Positions 7,830 to 16,257 of a stretch of DNA of 64,000 nt are shown one piece after another. Where the stretch lies: assembly GCF_900166655.1 (NCBI RefSeq), contig NZ_FVZB01000007.1:1407848-1471847 (forward strand), read 5' to 3'. How positions within the stretch are numbered: the stretch's first letter is position 1; each line of letters begins with the position of its first letter. Source of the stretch: Halobacillus hunanensis (GTDB lineage: Bacteria > Bacillota > Bacilli > Bacillales > Halobacillaceae). A model generated the notes under the pieces. It was not told the origin of the DNA. It made no database searches and worked only from the letters and a program-made list of their open reading frames with translations. The translations under genes were made by a program, and so were the position numbers.

Positions 7830-8588
7830 TCAGCGATATCGATTAATGACATCTAATCCACCCGTGACTTCATAGATGGTCCCTGTTATCATATCGGACT
7901 GCTCTTCACATAGGAAACCGATAGTCCGAGCTATATCCTCACCGGTTCCAGGTCTACCGATCGGTGTTTTATCATCCCTCATTTTCTTGCCTTGTTCGAT
8001 AGACGCTTCTTTCATGTCCCCGGTAATATTGCCTGGACACACCATGTTCGATGTAATGCCATTTTCAGCTTCTTCAAAGGCGATCGTTTTCGTTAAAGAC
8101 ACTAAACCAACTTTGGCAGCAGCAAAGGCCGAGCGATAGATCCATCCTGACGATGATCCCGCTCCTTGAAAACCATAGTTTATAATTCGTCCAAACGATT
8201 GTGTCCTCATAATCGGAATAATCTGTTTCAGCAAATAAAACGCAGCGTCCAGATTCCCCCTGATCATAGCGTTCCATTCGTCATCACTATAATCGGCCAA
8301 TTTTTTCCTTTCAAAAATATAAGGTCCTGCATTATTGATTAGAAAATCTATCCGTCCAAAGCGGCTTACTGTTGAATTAACTAGTTGTTGTAGATCAGAT
8401 TGAGAGGTAACATCTACTTGGACCAATTGGATCCTATCTGTTATCTTGCTATATTGTTCCAAAAGATCTTTAGCTTTTCTTTCATCGGTTCGATAGGTAA
8501 CGGTAACCGAATGTCCTGCTTTGAGAAATTGCTCGGTTACTTTCTTCCCCAACCCCTTCGTCCCTGCAGTAATGATTGCGTGGCGCAT
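7830..8588 (-). CDS. ytkK: SDR-fold oxidoreductase-like protein (YtkK-like)
   Basis: A 252-residue short-chain dehydrogenase/reductase fold. The nucleotide-binding region reads ITAGTKGLGKK (a TGxxxGxG variant), with NNAG present as LINNAGPYIF and a C-terminal TGTIYEVTGGLDV. The active site looks altered. At the position of the YxxxK motif it has FAAAK, and the catalytic Ser position (INISS in classical SDRs) reads INYGF. A Tyr lies four residues earlier (WIYRSAFAAAK). It may therefore be a non-classical or non-catalytic SDR; the substrate is unknown. The ATG follows GAAGGGAG. B. subtilis ytkK is the likely orthologue. Confidence 0.8.
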   Translation of the reverse strand: MRHAIITAGTKGLGKKVTEQFLKAGHSVTVTYRTDERKAKDLLEQYSKITDRIQLVQVDVTSQSDLQQLVNSTVSRFGRIDFLINNAGPYIFERKKLADYSDDEWNAMIRGNLDAAFYLLKQIIPIMRTQSFGRIINYGFQGAGSSSGWIYRSAFAAAKVGLVSLTKTIAFEEAENGITSNMVCPGNITGDMKEASIEQGKKMRDDKTPIGRPGTGEDIARTIGFLCEEQSDMITGTIYEVTGGLDVINRYR

Positions 8589-8868
8589 ATGTATTCTCCC
8601 TTCATTTGTCGGGTAATTATGGTCAATTTTTGATGATGATAGGCTTCGTATGAGAAACTCAAATCTGATGTTGTCCTAGTTGTGAATTCTGACTGTTTAT
8701 ACATATACTGTACTATAAACAAAGATGATCATTCAGCTAAAATGCCTCTATATGTATATTTTGGGAATTTTCCTAATATGTAAAAAAATTATTAAACGCT
8801 TTCATAAGTAAGCACTACCACAACTTTTGTCATGTTATAATAAAGGTAATTAAAGGAAGGGAGAGTTC
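8589..8868. other. Divergent intergenic region between ytkK and uspA
   Basis: No gene is supported. It contains an extended -10 promoter (TGTTATAAT, 8833-8841) for uspA and a near-consensus cre (8791-8805), listed separately. Small open frames here lack a start with a Shine-Dalgarno. Confidence 0.5.
8791..8805 (-). promoter_or_regulatory. Candidate CcpA cre site upstream of uspA
   Basis: On the - strand the site reads ATGAAAGCGTTTAAT and matches WTGNAANCGNWNNCW at every fixed position but one. Its centre is about 50 bases upstream of the start predicted from the uspA extended -10, a position compatible with CcpA activation. Confidence 0.4.
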
Positions 8869-9327
8869 ATGATGACATTTGAGTACAAAGATATCGTCGT
8901 TGCCGTTGACGGGTCTGAAACTGCAGAGGTAGCCTTTAATAAGGCCATCGATATCGCTAATCGGAATCAATCAAAGATAATTCTTGCCCACATTGTTGAC
9001 ACCCGTGCGTTTTCAACTGTAGAGGCCTACGACCGTTCGCTTGCTATTCGTGCCGAGAAATACGCTACGGAGTTACTTGAAGATTACCGAAGCAAGGCAG
9101 AAGCCGCAGGTGTAACCAATGTAGTGATTGATATTGATTACGGCTCCCCTAAGGTGAAAATTGCAAAAGATGTCGCTCCTAAGCATCAAGCCGATTTAAT
9201 CATTTGTGGGGCTACCGGCTTAAACGTCATGGAGCGCTTCTTTATCGGCAGTGTATCCGAACATATAATAAGATATGCAAGCTGCGATGTACTCGTTGTA
9301 CGTGAAGATGACCCAGATGAGAACTAA
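8869..9327 (+). CDS. Universal stress protein, UspA family
   Basis: A 152-residue single Usp domain. It begins with the typical strand IVVAVDGSETAEVAF and ends with the ATP-binding signature GATGLNVMERFFIGSVSE plus CDVLVVRED, so it is of the ATP-binding Usp class. These dimeric cytoplasmic proteins accumulate under starvation and stress; the direct role is unknown. Translation starts at 8869 or the adjacent ATG at 8872, both behind GGAAGGGAGAG. The promoter is an extended -10 with a cre-like site upstream. The gene is monocistronic, with a shared terminator against moaB. Confidence 0.9.
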   Translation: MMTFEYKDIVVAVDGSETAEVAFNKAIDIANRNQSKIILAHIVDTRAFSTVEAYDRSLAIRAEKYATELLEDYRSKAEAAGVTNVVIDIDYGSPKVKIAKDVAPKHQADLIICGATGLNVMERFFIGSVSEHIIRYASCDVLVVREDDPDEN

Positions 9328-9366
9328 TTAGAAAATCACTGATTTCAGCTTTTTATAGGTCTCACT

Positions 9367-9407
9367 GAACAGAGGATGTTCGTTTTTTAGTCGATCATCC
9401 TCTGTTC
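9367..9407. terminator. Bidirectional terminator between uspA and moaB
   Basis: Twelve-base perfect arms GAACAGAGGATG (9367-9378) and CATCCTCTGTTC (9396-9407), with T-rich sequence on the uspA side. It lies between convergent genes. Confidence 0.75.
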
Positions 9408-9432
9408 TTTCTGGGAATACGTTGATCTTTGT

Positions 9433-9945
9433 TCAGTTATCTTTCTGGACTTCCCTTACCACATGAGTAATTTCAGGTAAAATCAGACGATCCATAGCTA
9501 GTTTTACTGCACCGCTCGAACCGGGAGTGGAAAAAACAGCTGTTCTATGAGTTACTCCGGCCGCTGCTCGGGATAAAAGGGCGGCCGAACCGATGTCCTC
9601 AGTATAGCTGAGCATACGAAATAACTCACCGAAGCCAGGAATTTCTTTATCAAACATGGACGTCACAGTTTCAATCGTGACATCTCTCTTCGCTATTCCC
9701 GTGCCCCCATTCGTTAACACGACATCAATTTCTTCATCCGTCACCCCCTGTTGCACTGCACTCCTTATAGCGTTTATCTCATCTTTTACTATTCGATAAT
9801 CATGTATTTGGTGGTCCTCAGCTTCGAGTTTTTCTATCATTAATCGTCCGCTCTTATCCGTATTCATCGTTCTCGTATCACTAATGGTAAGGACCATGCA
9901 GCGAACTGTATGAGGGGCGTTTTGTTTGTGCTGCTCCACACCCAT
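9433..9945 (-). CDS. moaB: Molybdenum cofactor biosynthesis protein MoaB
   Basis: A 170-residue MoaB/MogA-fold protein. The family adenylylates molybdopterin during molybdenum cofactor synthesis. Diagnostic motifs are LTISDTRTMNTDKSG near the start, the substrate loop TNGGTGIAKRDVT and the late PGSSGAVKLAMDRL. The ATG follows AAGGAGG and lies three bases after the EcsC-family gene on the same strand, so the two are translationally close. No other moa genes are in the window. In B. subtilis moaB likewise sits near ackA. Confidence 0.93.
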   Translation of the reverse strand: MGVEQHKQNAPHTVRCMVLTISDTRTMNTDKSGRLMIEKLEAEDHQIHDYRIVKDEINAIRSAVQQGVTDEEIDVVLTNGGTGIAKRDVTIETVTSMFDKEIPGFGELFRMLSYTEDIGSAALLSRAAAGVTHRTAVFSTPGSSGAVKLAMDRLILPEITHVVREVQKDN

Positions 9946-9948
9946 TCT

Positions 9949-10773
9949 TTATACCTCCTTTTCACTTAATAAATGCCGATATTGGTAAAATTTCATAGCA
10001 AATTCGGTCATTTGCTTCGTCAATTGGTAGTTAGAATAAGCCCCCACCGCTACACTAATAAGAGGGATGCCCTGGGTTAGTTTTCTTTTGAACATGAGGA
10101 TAAACAATGACTTGAACGCCTGCTTCATCGGCTGTTCAAACCACGTTTCGTCCGTAAGTTTGTCATCACCTTCATACACATAGGGGTGCTGAGTCAGCTT
10201 AACTTCCTCTATTAACTGATCCCATGCAGCCGCCTGAAGTCGCTTAGGAAGCATAGATGCATGAAATACTTTAAACGAAATCATCATCTCATAAGGATGA
10301 TTCATTTCATGGCCAAATGTTAAACCAATTAACTGAACAGCCCGCAAGTTCAATATGGTCATCAGCGGGAAGTCTATCCCGAGCAGCAGCCAGCCTCCCG
10401 TGCCAGTTAACCCGCCTTGGGCAAAAGAATACAAACGGCCTCTCGCTACCTGCTGATCTGCTATGTACGTTAACTTATTGACGTCCAGCTGCTTCATATC
10501 TTCAATGTGAGTAATATCGGATTGAAAAATCCGTCCGACCGTTAATATGCGTTCTCGTGCATCGTTTTGGAAGGCAGAACCCTGAAGGAAAGCGTGGGTA
10601 TGGAATAACCAGCCATCCAGTTTTGAAAAGAACTTTTGTTTTATATCTGGATTGATGCGGCTAAAAGATTCACGGATCCAATCATCATACATCATCTCAA
10701 AGTCATTGGCTTGATAACTTGATTGGTGCTCTCGCCATGTCTCAATACCTTTTAACACCCGTTGCTTTGTCAA
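9949..10773 (-). CDS. EcsC family protein of unknown function
   Basis: A 274-residue protein resembling the EcsC family. The centre has the family-like glycine-rich and hydrophobic block GGLTGTGGWLLLGIDFPL, then LNLRAVQLIGLTFG, with another hydrophobic stretch near the C-terminus (LISVAVGAYSNYQL). The start chosen is TTG at 10773, eight bases behind AAGGAG; an upstream in-frame ATG precedes that Shine-Dalgarno. There is no EcsAB ABC transporter nearby, so a transport role cannot be assumed. It is tightly linked to moaB downstream and follows ackA's terminator. Confidence 0.75.
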   Translation of the reverse strand: MTKQRVLKGIETWREHQSSYQANDFEMMYDDWIRESFSRINPDIKQKFFSKLDGWLFHTHAFLQGSAFQNDARERILTVGRIFQSDITHIEDMKQLDVNKLTYIADQQVARGRLYSFAQGGLTGTGGWLLLGIDFPLMTILNLRAVQLIGLTFGHEMNHPYEMMISFKVFHASMLPKRLQAAAWDQLIEEVKLTQHPYVYEGDDKLTDETWFEQPMKQAFKSLFILMFKRKLTQGIPLISVAVGAYSNYQLTKQMTEFAMKFYQYRHLLSEKEV

Positions 10774-10857
10774 AAACACCACTCCTTCAAAACCTTTCAT
10801 TAGCTTAATTGTAGCTCGAATGGAAGAAAAAGAAAATGATTTGGAAGGGGTTGTTTA

Positions 10858-10892
10858 CACAAAAAAAGAGTTAGACACAGGATGCCTAACTC
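10858..10892 (-). terminator. Terminator of ackA
   Basis: Arms GAGTTAG (10868-10874) and CTAACTC (10886-10892), followed on the - strand by seven or more T residues. It is about 90 bases downstream of the ackA stop. Confidence 0.8.
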
Positions 10893-10982
10893 ACAAGCTG
10901 TCGAAAAAGCCTCGCCAGCTTTCTTTTTAATAGTGTTTTCCAAAATTAGAGAGGAAGTTTTTTACATCTCAACTTTCTCAAT

Positions 10983-12170
10983 TTATAACCCTTTTTCAAC
11001 TGTATCTCGAGCAATCATAACTTCCTCATTCGTTGGAATAATCATTACTTTAACAGGAGAATGCGGATAATTGACAAACGCTTCTTTCCCACGCACCTGG
11101 TTAAGAGAAGGATCCCAATACACACCCATAAACTCGAGACCTCGTAGAACGCGTTCACGAATGGATGTACTATTTTCCCCCACACCTGCTGTGAAAATAA
11201 TTCCATCGATCCCATGCATACGAGAGGCGTATGAACCGATGTACTTATGAATACGGTTAGCAAAAACCTCCAGCGCAAGTTCAGCACGCTCATCACCTGC
11301 TGAAGCCTTTTCCTCAATGTCACGTAAATCACTTGAGAATCCGGATAAAGCAAGCATTCCGCTCTCTTTATTTAATACATTCATGACTTCGTTTGCTGAT
11401 TTCCCCGTTTTATCCATAATAAATGGAATTAAAGCTGGGTCAATATTTCCTGAACGAGTTCCCATCGTTACGCCGGCAAGCGGAGTAAACCCCATGGAAG
11501 TATCAATGGATTTGCCGCCTTCAATCGCTGCAATACTCGCTCCATTTCCAAGGTGACAGGAAAGCAGGCGAAGCTGCTCTACAGGGCGTCCCAGCATTTC
11601 CGCTGCACGCTCAGAAACATACTTATGCGATGTACCATGAAAGCCATACTTACGAATTCCATACTGCTCATAATATTCATAAGGCAAGCTATACAAGTAC
11701 GATTGTTCCGGCATCGTCTGATGAAACGCTGTATCAAATACAGCTACGTGAGGAACATTCGGCATAATTTCCTTGAATGCTTGAATTCCGGTTAGGTTAG
11801 CAGGATTGTGCAACGGAGCGAGATCAGATACATCTTCAATTTCCCGAATGACTTCATCCGTGATCAAGACAGAATCACTAAACCGCTCGCCACCATGTAC
11901 GACTCGGTGTCCTACCCCATCAATCTCATCAAGTGATTGGATGATCCCGAACCCTGTCAACTTAGCTAAAAGTAAAGACACTGCCTTACTGTGGTCAGGA
12001 ATTTCTGTTACGGTTTTATCTTTCTCACCATTATACTCTATTGTAAAAACAGCGTCATCTAGCCCGATTCGCTCTATAAGTCCCTTTGTCACGACAGTTT
12101 CATCAGGCATTTCAATCAATTGAAACTTTAAAGAAGAACTGCCCGCATTGATCGCAAGAATATTATTCAA
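10983..12170 (-). CDS. ackA: Acetate kinase
   Basis: A 395-residue enzyme that makes acetate and ATP from acetyl-phosphate, the last step of overflow metabolism. Family signatures are complete: [15 protein letters not shown] at the N-terminus, [38 protein letters not shown] and GVGENS near the C-terminus. The start is TTG at 12170 behind AAGGGGATG. A sigma-A promoter and a CcpA cre about 55 bases upstream of the predicted start support glucose activation as in B. subtilis. It lies downstream of ytxK, as in B. subtilis. Confidence 0.97.
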   Translation of the reverse strand: MNNILAINAGSSSLKFQLIEMPDETVVTKGLIERIGLDDAVFTIEYNGEKDKTVTEIPDHSKAVSLLLAKLTGFGIIQSLDEIDGVGHRVVHGGERFSDSVLITDEVIREIEDVSDLAPLHNPANLTGIQAFKEIMPNVPHVAVFDTAFHQTMPEQSYLYSLPYEYYEQYGIRKYGFHGTSHKYVSERAAEMLGRPVEQLRLLSCHLGNGASIAAIEGGKSIDTSMGFTPLAGVTMGTRSGNIDPALIPFIMDKTGKSANEVMNVLNKESGMLALSGFSSDLRDIEEKASAGDERAELALEVFANRIHKYIGSYASRMHGIDGIIFTAGVGENSTSIRERVLRGLEFMGVYWDPSLNQVRGKEAFVNYPHSPVKVMIIPTNEEVMIARDTVEKGL

Positions 12171-12217
12171 CGTTGTTCATCCCCTTAAATATAGGTTCGT
12201 ATCTTTCTGCCACTACC

Positions 12218-12246
12218 ATTTAACCACCAGCCAGACTCGTTTTCAA
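12218..12246 (-). promoter_or_regulatory. Sigma-A promoter of ackA
   Basis: On the - strand TTGAAA (12246-12241), a 17-base spacer and TTAAAT (12223-12218). The transcription start is expected near 12211, about 40 bases before the TTG start codon. Confidence 0.6.
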
Positions 12247-12258
12247 GGACTAAGGAAT

Positions 12259-12273
12259 ATGATAACGTTTACT
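12259..12273. promoter_or_regulatory. CcpA cre site upstream of ackA
   Basis: ATGATAACGTTTACT on the + strand matches WTGNAANCGNWNNCW with one mismatch. Its centre is about 55 bases upstream of the predicted ackA start, the position from which CcpA is known to activate ackA in B. subtilis. Confidence 0.65.
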
Positions 12274-12292
12274 TGATATATTTCTTATTTTC

Positions 12293-13285
12293 TCACTTTT
12301 CCATCGTTTTATAATCTTGAAACCACTGATTCATTTGAGCCAGAATATCCGCCATTGCATCCGGGTTTTTAAAGGACGGAAGTTTTACGAGCAAAGCTTG
12401 CTTAGGCGGAGTTGTGCTCTCACCCTTCTTTTGCAAAATTAAGATGCTTTTCCCGTGCTTCTCATCTTTAAAAAGAGAGTCTGATAGCTGCAGCATCCCC
12501 ACGATATGAGCCTCTTCTCTAAGAAACTCGTTTAGCAGCTTAGATTGATCACTATCAAAGAGAAAGTTCGGAACGATAAACATTAAATAACCGCCGTCTT
12601 TTGTATAGTTTAACCCTTGTTCAATAAATAAATGATGTGCATACGAATGGTCCTCTTCCGCCTTAAGTTGATACTGCTTAGCCTGGGCATCATCTGGATA
12701 ATAGCCGACAGGAAGATCTGCAAAAACAAAATCTACCGGTTCCATTAAGAATGGCCGCAGACTATCTTGATGGAAAAACTCGACATGATTTTGTTGCAAG
12801 TTGGCATTAGCTAAAGCCAGCTGAATCAGGGTCTGGTCTACTTCACTACCGTAAGCTGTAATCTCCATGTCAAGTTGATTGAGTACAGCTGTCAATAAGT
12901 TTCCTGTCCCGGCCGCAGGATCAAAAACTTTCAACTGCTCTTCACCTTCAAATAACTTAGAAGCTATATACCCCATGAACATAGCAACGGAGTCAGGTGT
13001 AATAAGATGCTGCTGTTGTGTAGCATCTTTCATTCCTTTTAATATAGCAAGTTGAACAGCTTTACGTATTTCCTCTTTACTATACTCATCACTCTTAATT
13101 TTCACCAGCTGATTCGTTAGCTTAGTCGAGAGCTGATCATCTATATCCTCAAAAGGCTGTCCATTAAACAACGTATCCAATGTTTCGGCAACTGCTTCTA
13201 AATACGTTACATTCAAATCCATTTCAATGATTGTTGCTGTCTCATCGATCCAAACATATAAACTCTCTACCTTTTCTTGTTTCAT
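12293..13285 (-). CDS. ytxK: YtxK, class I SAM-dependent methyltransferase
   Basis: A 330-residue protein of the N6-adenine-methylase-like family. An N-terminal helical part (~1-95) precedes the SAM loop VFDPAAGTGNLLTAVL (~120-135). The catalytic motif IV region reads ADLPVGYYP, a variant of (N/D)PP(Y/F), with VPNFLFD further on. The family's target is not established. The ATG follows AGAGGG. The gene lies upstream of ackA as in B. subtilis; the 122-base gap holds the ackA promoter, so co-transcription would be only partial. Confidence 0.88.
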   Translation of the reverse strand: MKQEKVESLYVWIDETATIIEMDLNVTYLEAVAETLDTLFNGQPFEDIDDQLSTKLTNQLVKIKSDEYSKEEIRKAVQLAILKGMKDATQQQHLITPDSVAMFMGYIASKLFEGEEQLKVFDPAAGTGNLLTAVLNQLDMEITAYGSEVDQTLIQLALANANLQQNHVEFFHQDSLRPFLMEPVDFVFADLPVGYYPDDAQAKQYQLKAEEDHSYAHHLFIEQGLNYTKDGGYLMFIVPNFLFDSDQSKLLNEFLREEAHIVGMLQLSDSLFKDEKHGKSILILQKKGESTTPPKQALLVKLPSFKNPDAMADILAQMNQWFQDYKTMEK

Positions 13286-13325
13286 TATGATCCCTCTGCT
13301 TCCTTCAAAACTAATTTCATACGAA

Positions 13326-13406
13326 AGGAACGCATTGCGCTCCGCAAATTATGCGTTCCTCAAACGTGCTTAATTCTATTTCTAACCATAACGGAAATAA
13401 GCACGT
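13326..13406. repeat. Two tandem inverted repeats between ytxK and nadK
   Basis: The first has 10-base arms AGGAACGCAT (13326-13335) and ATGCGTTCCT (13351-13360) around a small TTGCG/CGCAA hairpin. The second has 9-base arms ACGTGCTTA (13364-13372) and TAAGCACGT (13398-13406). They lie in the divergent promoter region, with no T-runs typical of terminators. They may be operators or leader structures. Confidence 0.5.
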
Positions 13407-13527
13407 ACTTCAACATCAGTCCCTCTCTATTACATGATTTCACCAGGTCATGTGAACAGAGTATCTGTCCATTTATTTGCCAAAATGGTAAAATACATGA
13501 TAGACGATATGAAGGAGGCTTTCTCAC

Positions 13528-14331
13528 ATGGATAATCAACGCAGAAATCTCTATTTTTATTACCATCCAGACCCTGAGCTGGAAGAAAAACTGACACCAT
13601 TATACCAGCTGGCCAATGAAAATGGTTTTACGATAGTGGACAAAGCACAAGATGCAAATATCATAGTAGCGGTGGGTGGAGACGGTACTTTCCTCCAGGC
13701 AGTAAGAAAAACCGGTTTTCGACAGGATTGTTTGTACGTTGGCGTTAGAACGAAAGATGAAGCCGGGCTGTATTGTGATTTCAACCTTGATAATTATAAT
13801 GAAATGGTTCATTCTATGCTGCATGCCGAACTTGAAGTCAGACGTTTCCCTGTTGTCGAATCTACAGTGAATGAGGAGTCAAGCTACCTTTGTCTAAATG
13901 AATGCAGCGTCCGTTCTACATTGATTAAATCAATCGTTATCGATGTTTATATTGATGAGATTTATTTCGAGACTTTTAGAGGCGATGGCCTGATTGTAGC
14001 CACTCCAACAGGCAGTACTGGCTATAATAAATCAACCAAAGGGGCAGTAGTGGATCCTAAACTTCCGTGCTTCCAGGTCAGTGAACTTGCCTCATTAAAT
14101 AATAATCGTTACCGAACTCTTGGATCATCATTTATTTTAAGTTCTGAACGTTCTCTCCGATTGAGCGTTCGGCAAGACGGCAATGATTACCCGATCATCG
14201 GCATGGATAATGAAGCTTTTTCGATCAGAAATATTCAAGATATCACTGTGAAATTAAGTGATAAAGTTATTAAAACAGTCAAATTGAAAAATAACTCTTA
14301 TTGGGAACGAGTACAACGCACCTTTTTATAA
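13528..14331 (+). CDS. nadK: NAD kinase (second Bacillus-type paralogue, YtdI-like)
   Basis: A 267-residue NAD kinase that phosphorylates NAD+ to NADP+. The catalytic GGDGT motif is in VAVGGDGTFLQAV (~48-60). The NAD-binding motif is ATPTGSTGYNKSTKGA (~160) and NECSVR precedes it. Family length is normal. The ATG follows GAAGGAGG. It diverges from ytxK and ends at a repeat element. In B. subtilis the equivalent gene lies several genes from ytxK; here those intervening genes are absent. Confidence 0.93.
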   Translation: MDNQRRNLYFYYHPDPELEEKLTPLYQLANENGFTIVDKAQDANIIVAVGGDGTFLQAVRKTGFRQDCLYVGVRTKDEAGLYCDFNLDNYNEMVHSMLHAELEVRRFPVVESTVNEESSYLCLNECSVRSTLIKSIVIDVYIDEIYFETFRGDGLIVATPTGSTGYNKSTKGAVVDPKLPCFQVSELASLNNNRYRTLGSSFILSSERSLRLSVRQDGNDYPIIGMDNEAFSIRNIQDITVKLSDKVIKTVKLKNNSYWERVQRTFL

Positions 14332-14347
14332 ACCGAATCATTGAAAA

Positions 14348-14498
14348 AGAGGTTGGGACAAAAGTATTTTTATCAATTGAAAATCCGAACTTAAGTAAAA
14401 CTGTAATTGGTGCATATAACCGCTACGAAAATATACTTCGCTTAAACAGCACTTCGTTCGTTTTTTTACTTTAGATATTTACTCATGTCCCAGCCTCT
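14348..14498. repeat. Intergenic repeat bounded by GAGG(C/T)TGGGACA inverted ends
   Basis: A 151-base element between the convergent nadK and amidohydrolase genes. The left end reads AGAGGTTGGGACA and the right end TGTCCCAGCCTCT, which are near-perfect complements. A second element with the same ends is at 43475-43634. The interior differs, so it is a diverged family. It probably folds into one large hairpin that also terminates both genes. Confidence 0.7.
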
Positions 14499-14502
14499 AT
14501 AC

Positions 14503-16092
14503 TTAGACGCGCTGATACATAATTTCACCATCTACCACGGTCATCATAACCGTGGCATCCGTTAATTCATGTGGCTTAAGAGCAAATAAGTCGCGATCTA
14601 AAACGGTAAAATCGGCGACATAATTCTTTTCAAGAAGGCCATGAGAATCTTCTTTGCCCATCGCATAGGCACTCCCCTTCGTATATAAAGAAACAGCTTC
14701 ATAAACCGTCAAGCGCTCCTCGACCTGATAGACTTCATTGTCATAGGTAGACCTGCGATCAACTGCAGCCCTAATTCCAAGCAATGGATCGATCTCTTCA
14801 ATAGGTGCATCAGAGCCACCCGCACAAACAATCCCTTCATCCAGCAAAGTTTTCCAGGAGTAAGAGGTTTTTAGTCGAACTAGACCGAGTCGATCCATCA
14901 CCCATGGAAAGTCTGAAGCAACGAAGGTCGGCTGAATATCAAGAATGACATTAAGCTGTTGAAGTTTGTTTATAAGAGCTGGGCTTAAAATTTGCGCATG
15001 AATAATCCGGTCTCTTTCTCCCGTTTGAAGAGGGTGTTCTTTAATCACATCAACTATCGCCTCTACTGCAGCATCTCCGATTGCATGCACAGCAACAGGC
15101 ATTTGTCTTTGCCGTGCTTTTAAAACTAGCTCTTTCATTTGTTCATGCGTATAAATAGCCACACCTTGATTCCCCGCATCGTCGGCGTAATCCTTCGTGA
15201 GCCAGGCAGTCCGTCCTCCAAGCGCTCCATCCGCGAATATTTTCATAGCGCCAAGTTCGACAAAGTCCGTACCTTTTTTAAAACCTAAGCCCTCAGCATC
15301 CATATCTTCAATCACTCCATGATGCACGAGCAAATGTGCCCTGAATTTCACATCTTGCCCGTTAATCACATCGGTAAAGGCACCAAACGTCTTCTTAAAC
15401 CCTCCATAATAATTCAGATCCTCACTATGACCGCCCACCAGTCCGTGTGCATGCATGTCATTGACGGCAAGCTCTGTTGCTTTTCTTAAATACTGTGGAG
15501 TTACCTCAGGTGTTGCCTTTTTAATTAAATCCTGTGCCTGGTCATGAAAATACCCTGTTGGTTCAAGGTGTTCATCACGCACAATCACTCCGCCCTGAGG
15601 ATCTGGTGTCCGCTCTGTAACACCCGCAAGCTCCATTGCTTTTGAATTAGCTAGTAAGGCATGACGGCAGACTCGCGTAAGCATCATGGGATGGTCCTTA
15701 GTGAGTTCATCTAACTCCTTTTTATGTATAATCCGCTTATCTTCCCACTGATTCTCATTCCAGCCTTCCCCAATAATCCATTTCCCTTTTTCAAGCTGTT
15801 CAGCATGAAGACTTAAGGCTTGTTTGACTTCCTCTGCTGATTTCATGAAAGACAAATCAAGACGCATTAATCGTTCACCATGGCCAATGATATGAAGGTG
15901 GCTATCCGTAAATCCAGGGTACATTACAGCACCTTTTAAATCGATTTCTTCTGTTATCGCCTCTTGGTACGCCGTGTAAAGATCCTGGGTGTGCCCTGTC
16001 GCCACAATCGTCCCTTTATCAGAAATAACAGCCTCTACCCAGTCGCCTTCTTTTTTCATCGTATATATTTTCCCGCCATACCATAACTTCAT
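14503..16092 (-). CDS. ytcJ: YtcJ-family metal-dependent amidohydrolase
   Basis: A 529-residue amidohydrolase-superfamily enzyme. The first metal motif is GFTDSHLHIIGHG (~62-74). A middle Lys-containing strand reads MKIFADGALGGRTA, followed by VAVHAIGDAAVEAI and the last Asp in CAGGSDAPIEEIDPLLG. N- and C-terminal segments form the usual small beta domain (MKLWYGGKIYTM, FTVLDRDLF). Substrates in this family include N-substituted or formylated amines; the one here cannot be deduced. The ATG follows AAGGGGC. It is monocistronic, next to nadK as in B. subtilis. Confidence 0.88.
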   Translation of the reverse strand: MKLWYGGKIYTMKKEGDWVEAVISDKGTIVATGHTQDLYTAYQEAITEEIDLKGAVMYPGFTDSHLHIIGHGERLMRLDLSFMKSAEEVKQALSLHAEQLEKGKWIIGEGWNENQWEDKRIIHKKELDELTKDHPMMLTRVCRHALLANSKAMELAGVTERTPDPQGGVIVRDEHLEPTGYFHDQAQDLIKKATPEVTPQYLRKATELAVNDMHAHGLVGGHSEDLNYYGGFKKTFGAFTDVINGQDVKFRAHLLVHHGVIEDMDAEGLGFKKGTDFVELGAMKIFADGALGGRTAWLTKDYADDAGNQGVAIYTHEQMKELVLKARQRQMPVAVHAIGDAAVEAIVDVIKEHPLQTGERDRIIHAQILSPALINKLQQLNVILDIQPTFVASDFPWVMDRLGLVRLKTSYSWKTLLDEGIVCAGGSDAPIEEIDPLLGIRAAVDRRSTYDNEVYQVEERLTVYEAVSLYTKGSAYAMGKEDSHGLLEKNYVADFTVLDRDLFALKPHELTDATVMMTVVDGEIMYQRV

Positions 16093-16210
16093 TTGTTTGC
16101 CCCTTCCCAGCTATTTTTATATTCACCATACAGAATTCCCTTCAAATTGTAAATTAAAAGGAGCAAAGCAATTTCTGCCTGCAGAACCTTATCAACTAGA
16201 CCGTCGTAAC

Positions 16211-16246
16211 CAAAGAAAGCTCACCATGCTAAGTGCATAGTGAGCT
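16211..16246 (-). terminator. Terminator of the nifZ-thiI operon
   Basis: Arms AGCTCACcATGC (16218-16229) and GCATaGTGAGCT (16235-16246), followed on the - strand by TTTCTTTGG. It lies just past the thiI stop. Confidence 0.7.
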
Positions 16247-16257
16247 GTTTCCTTTTC

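Noticed and set aside
8537..8722. 61-codon open frame upstream of ytkK
   Set aside because: No Shine-Dalgarno, overlaps the ytkK start region, no protein-like composition.
11045..11353. 102-codon open frame inside ackA
   Set aside because: A different-frame shadow of the strongly conserved acetate kinase gene.
13277..13594. 105-codon + strand frame and opposite 68-codon frame between ytxK and nadK
   Set aside because: They cover paired inverted repeats and the nadK start, with no Shine-Dalgarno; nadK itself starts at 13528 behind GAAGGAGG.
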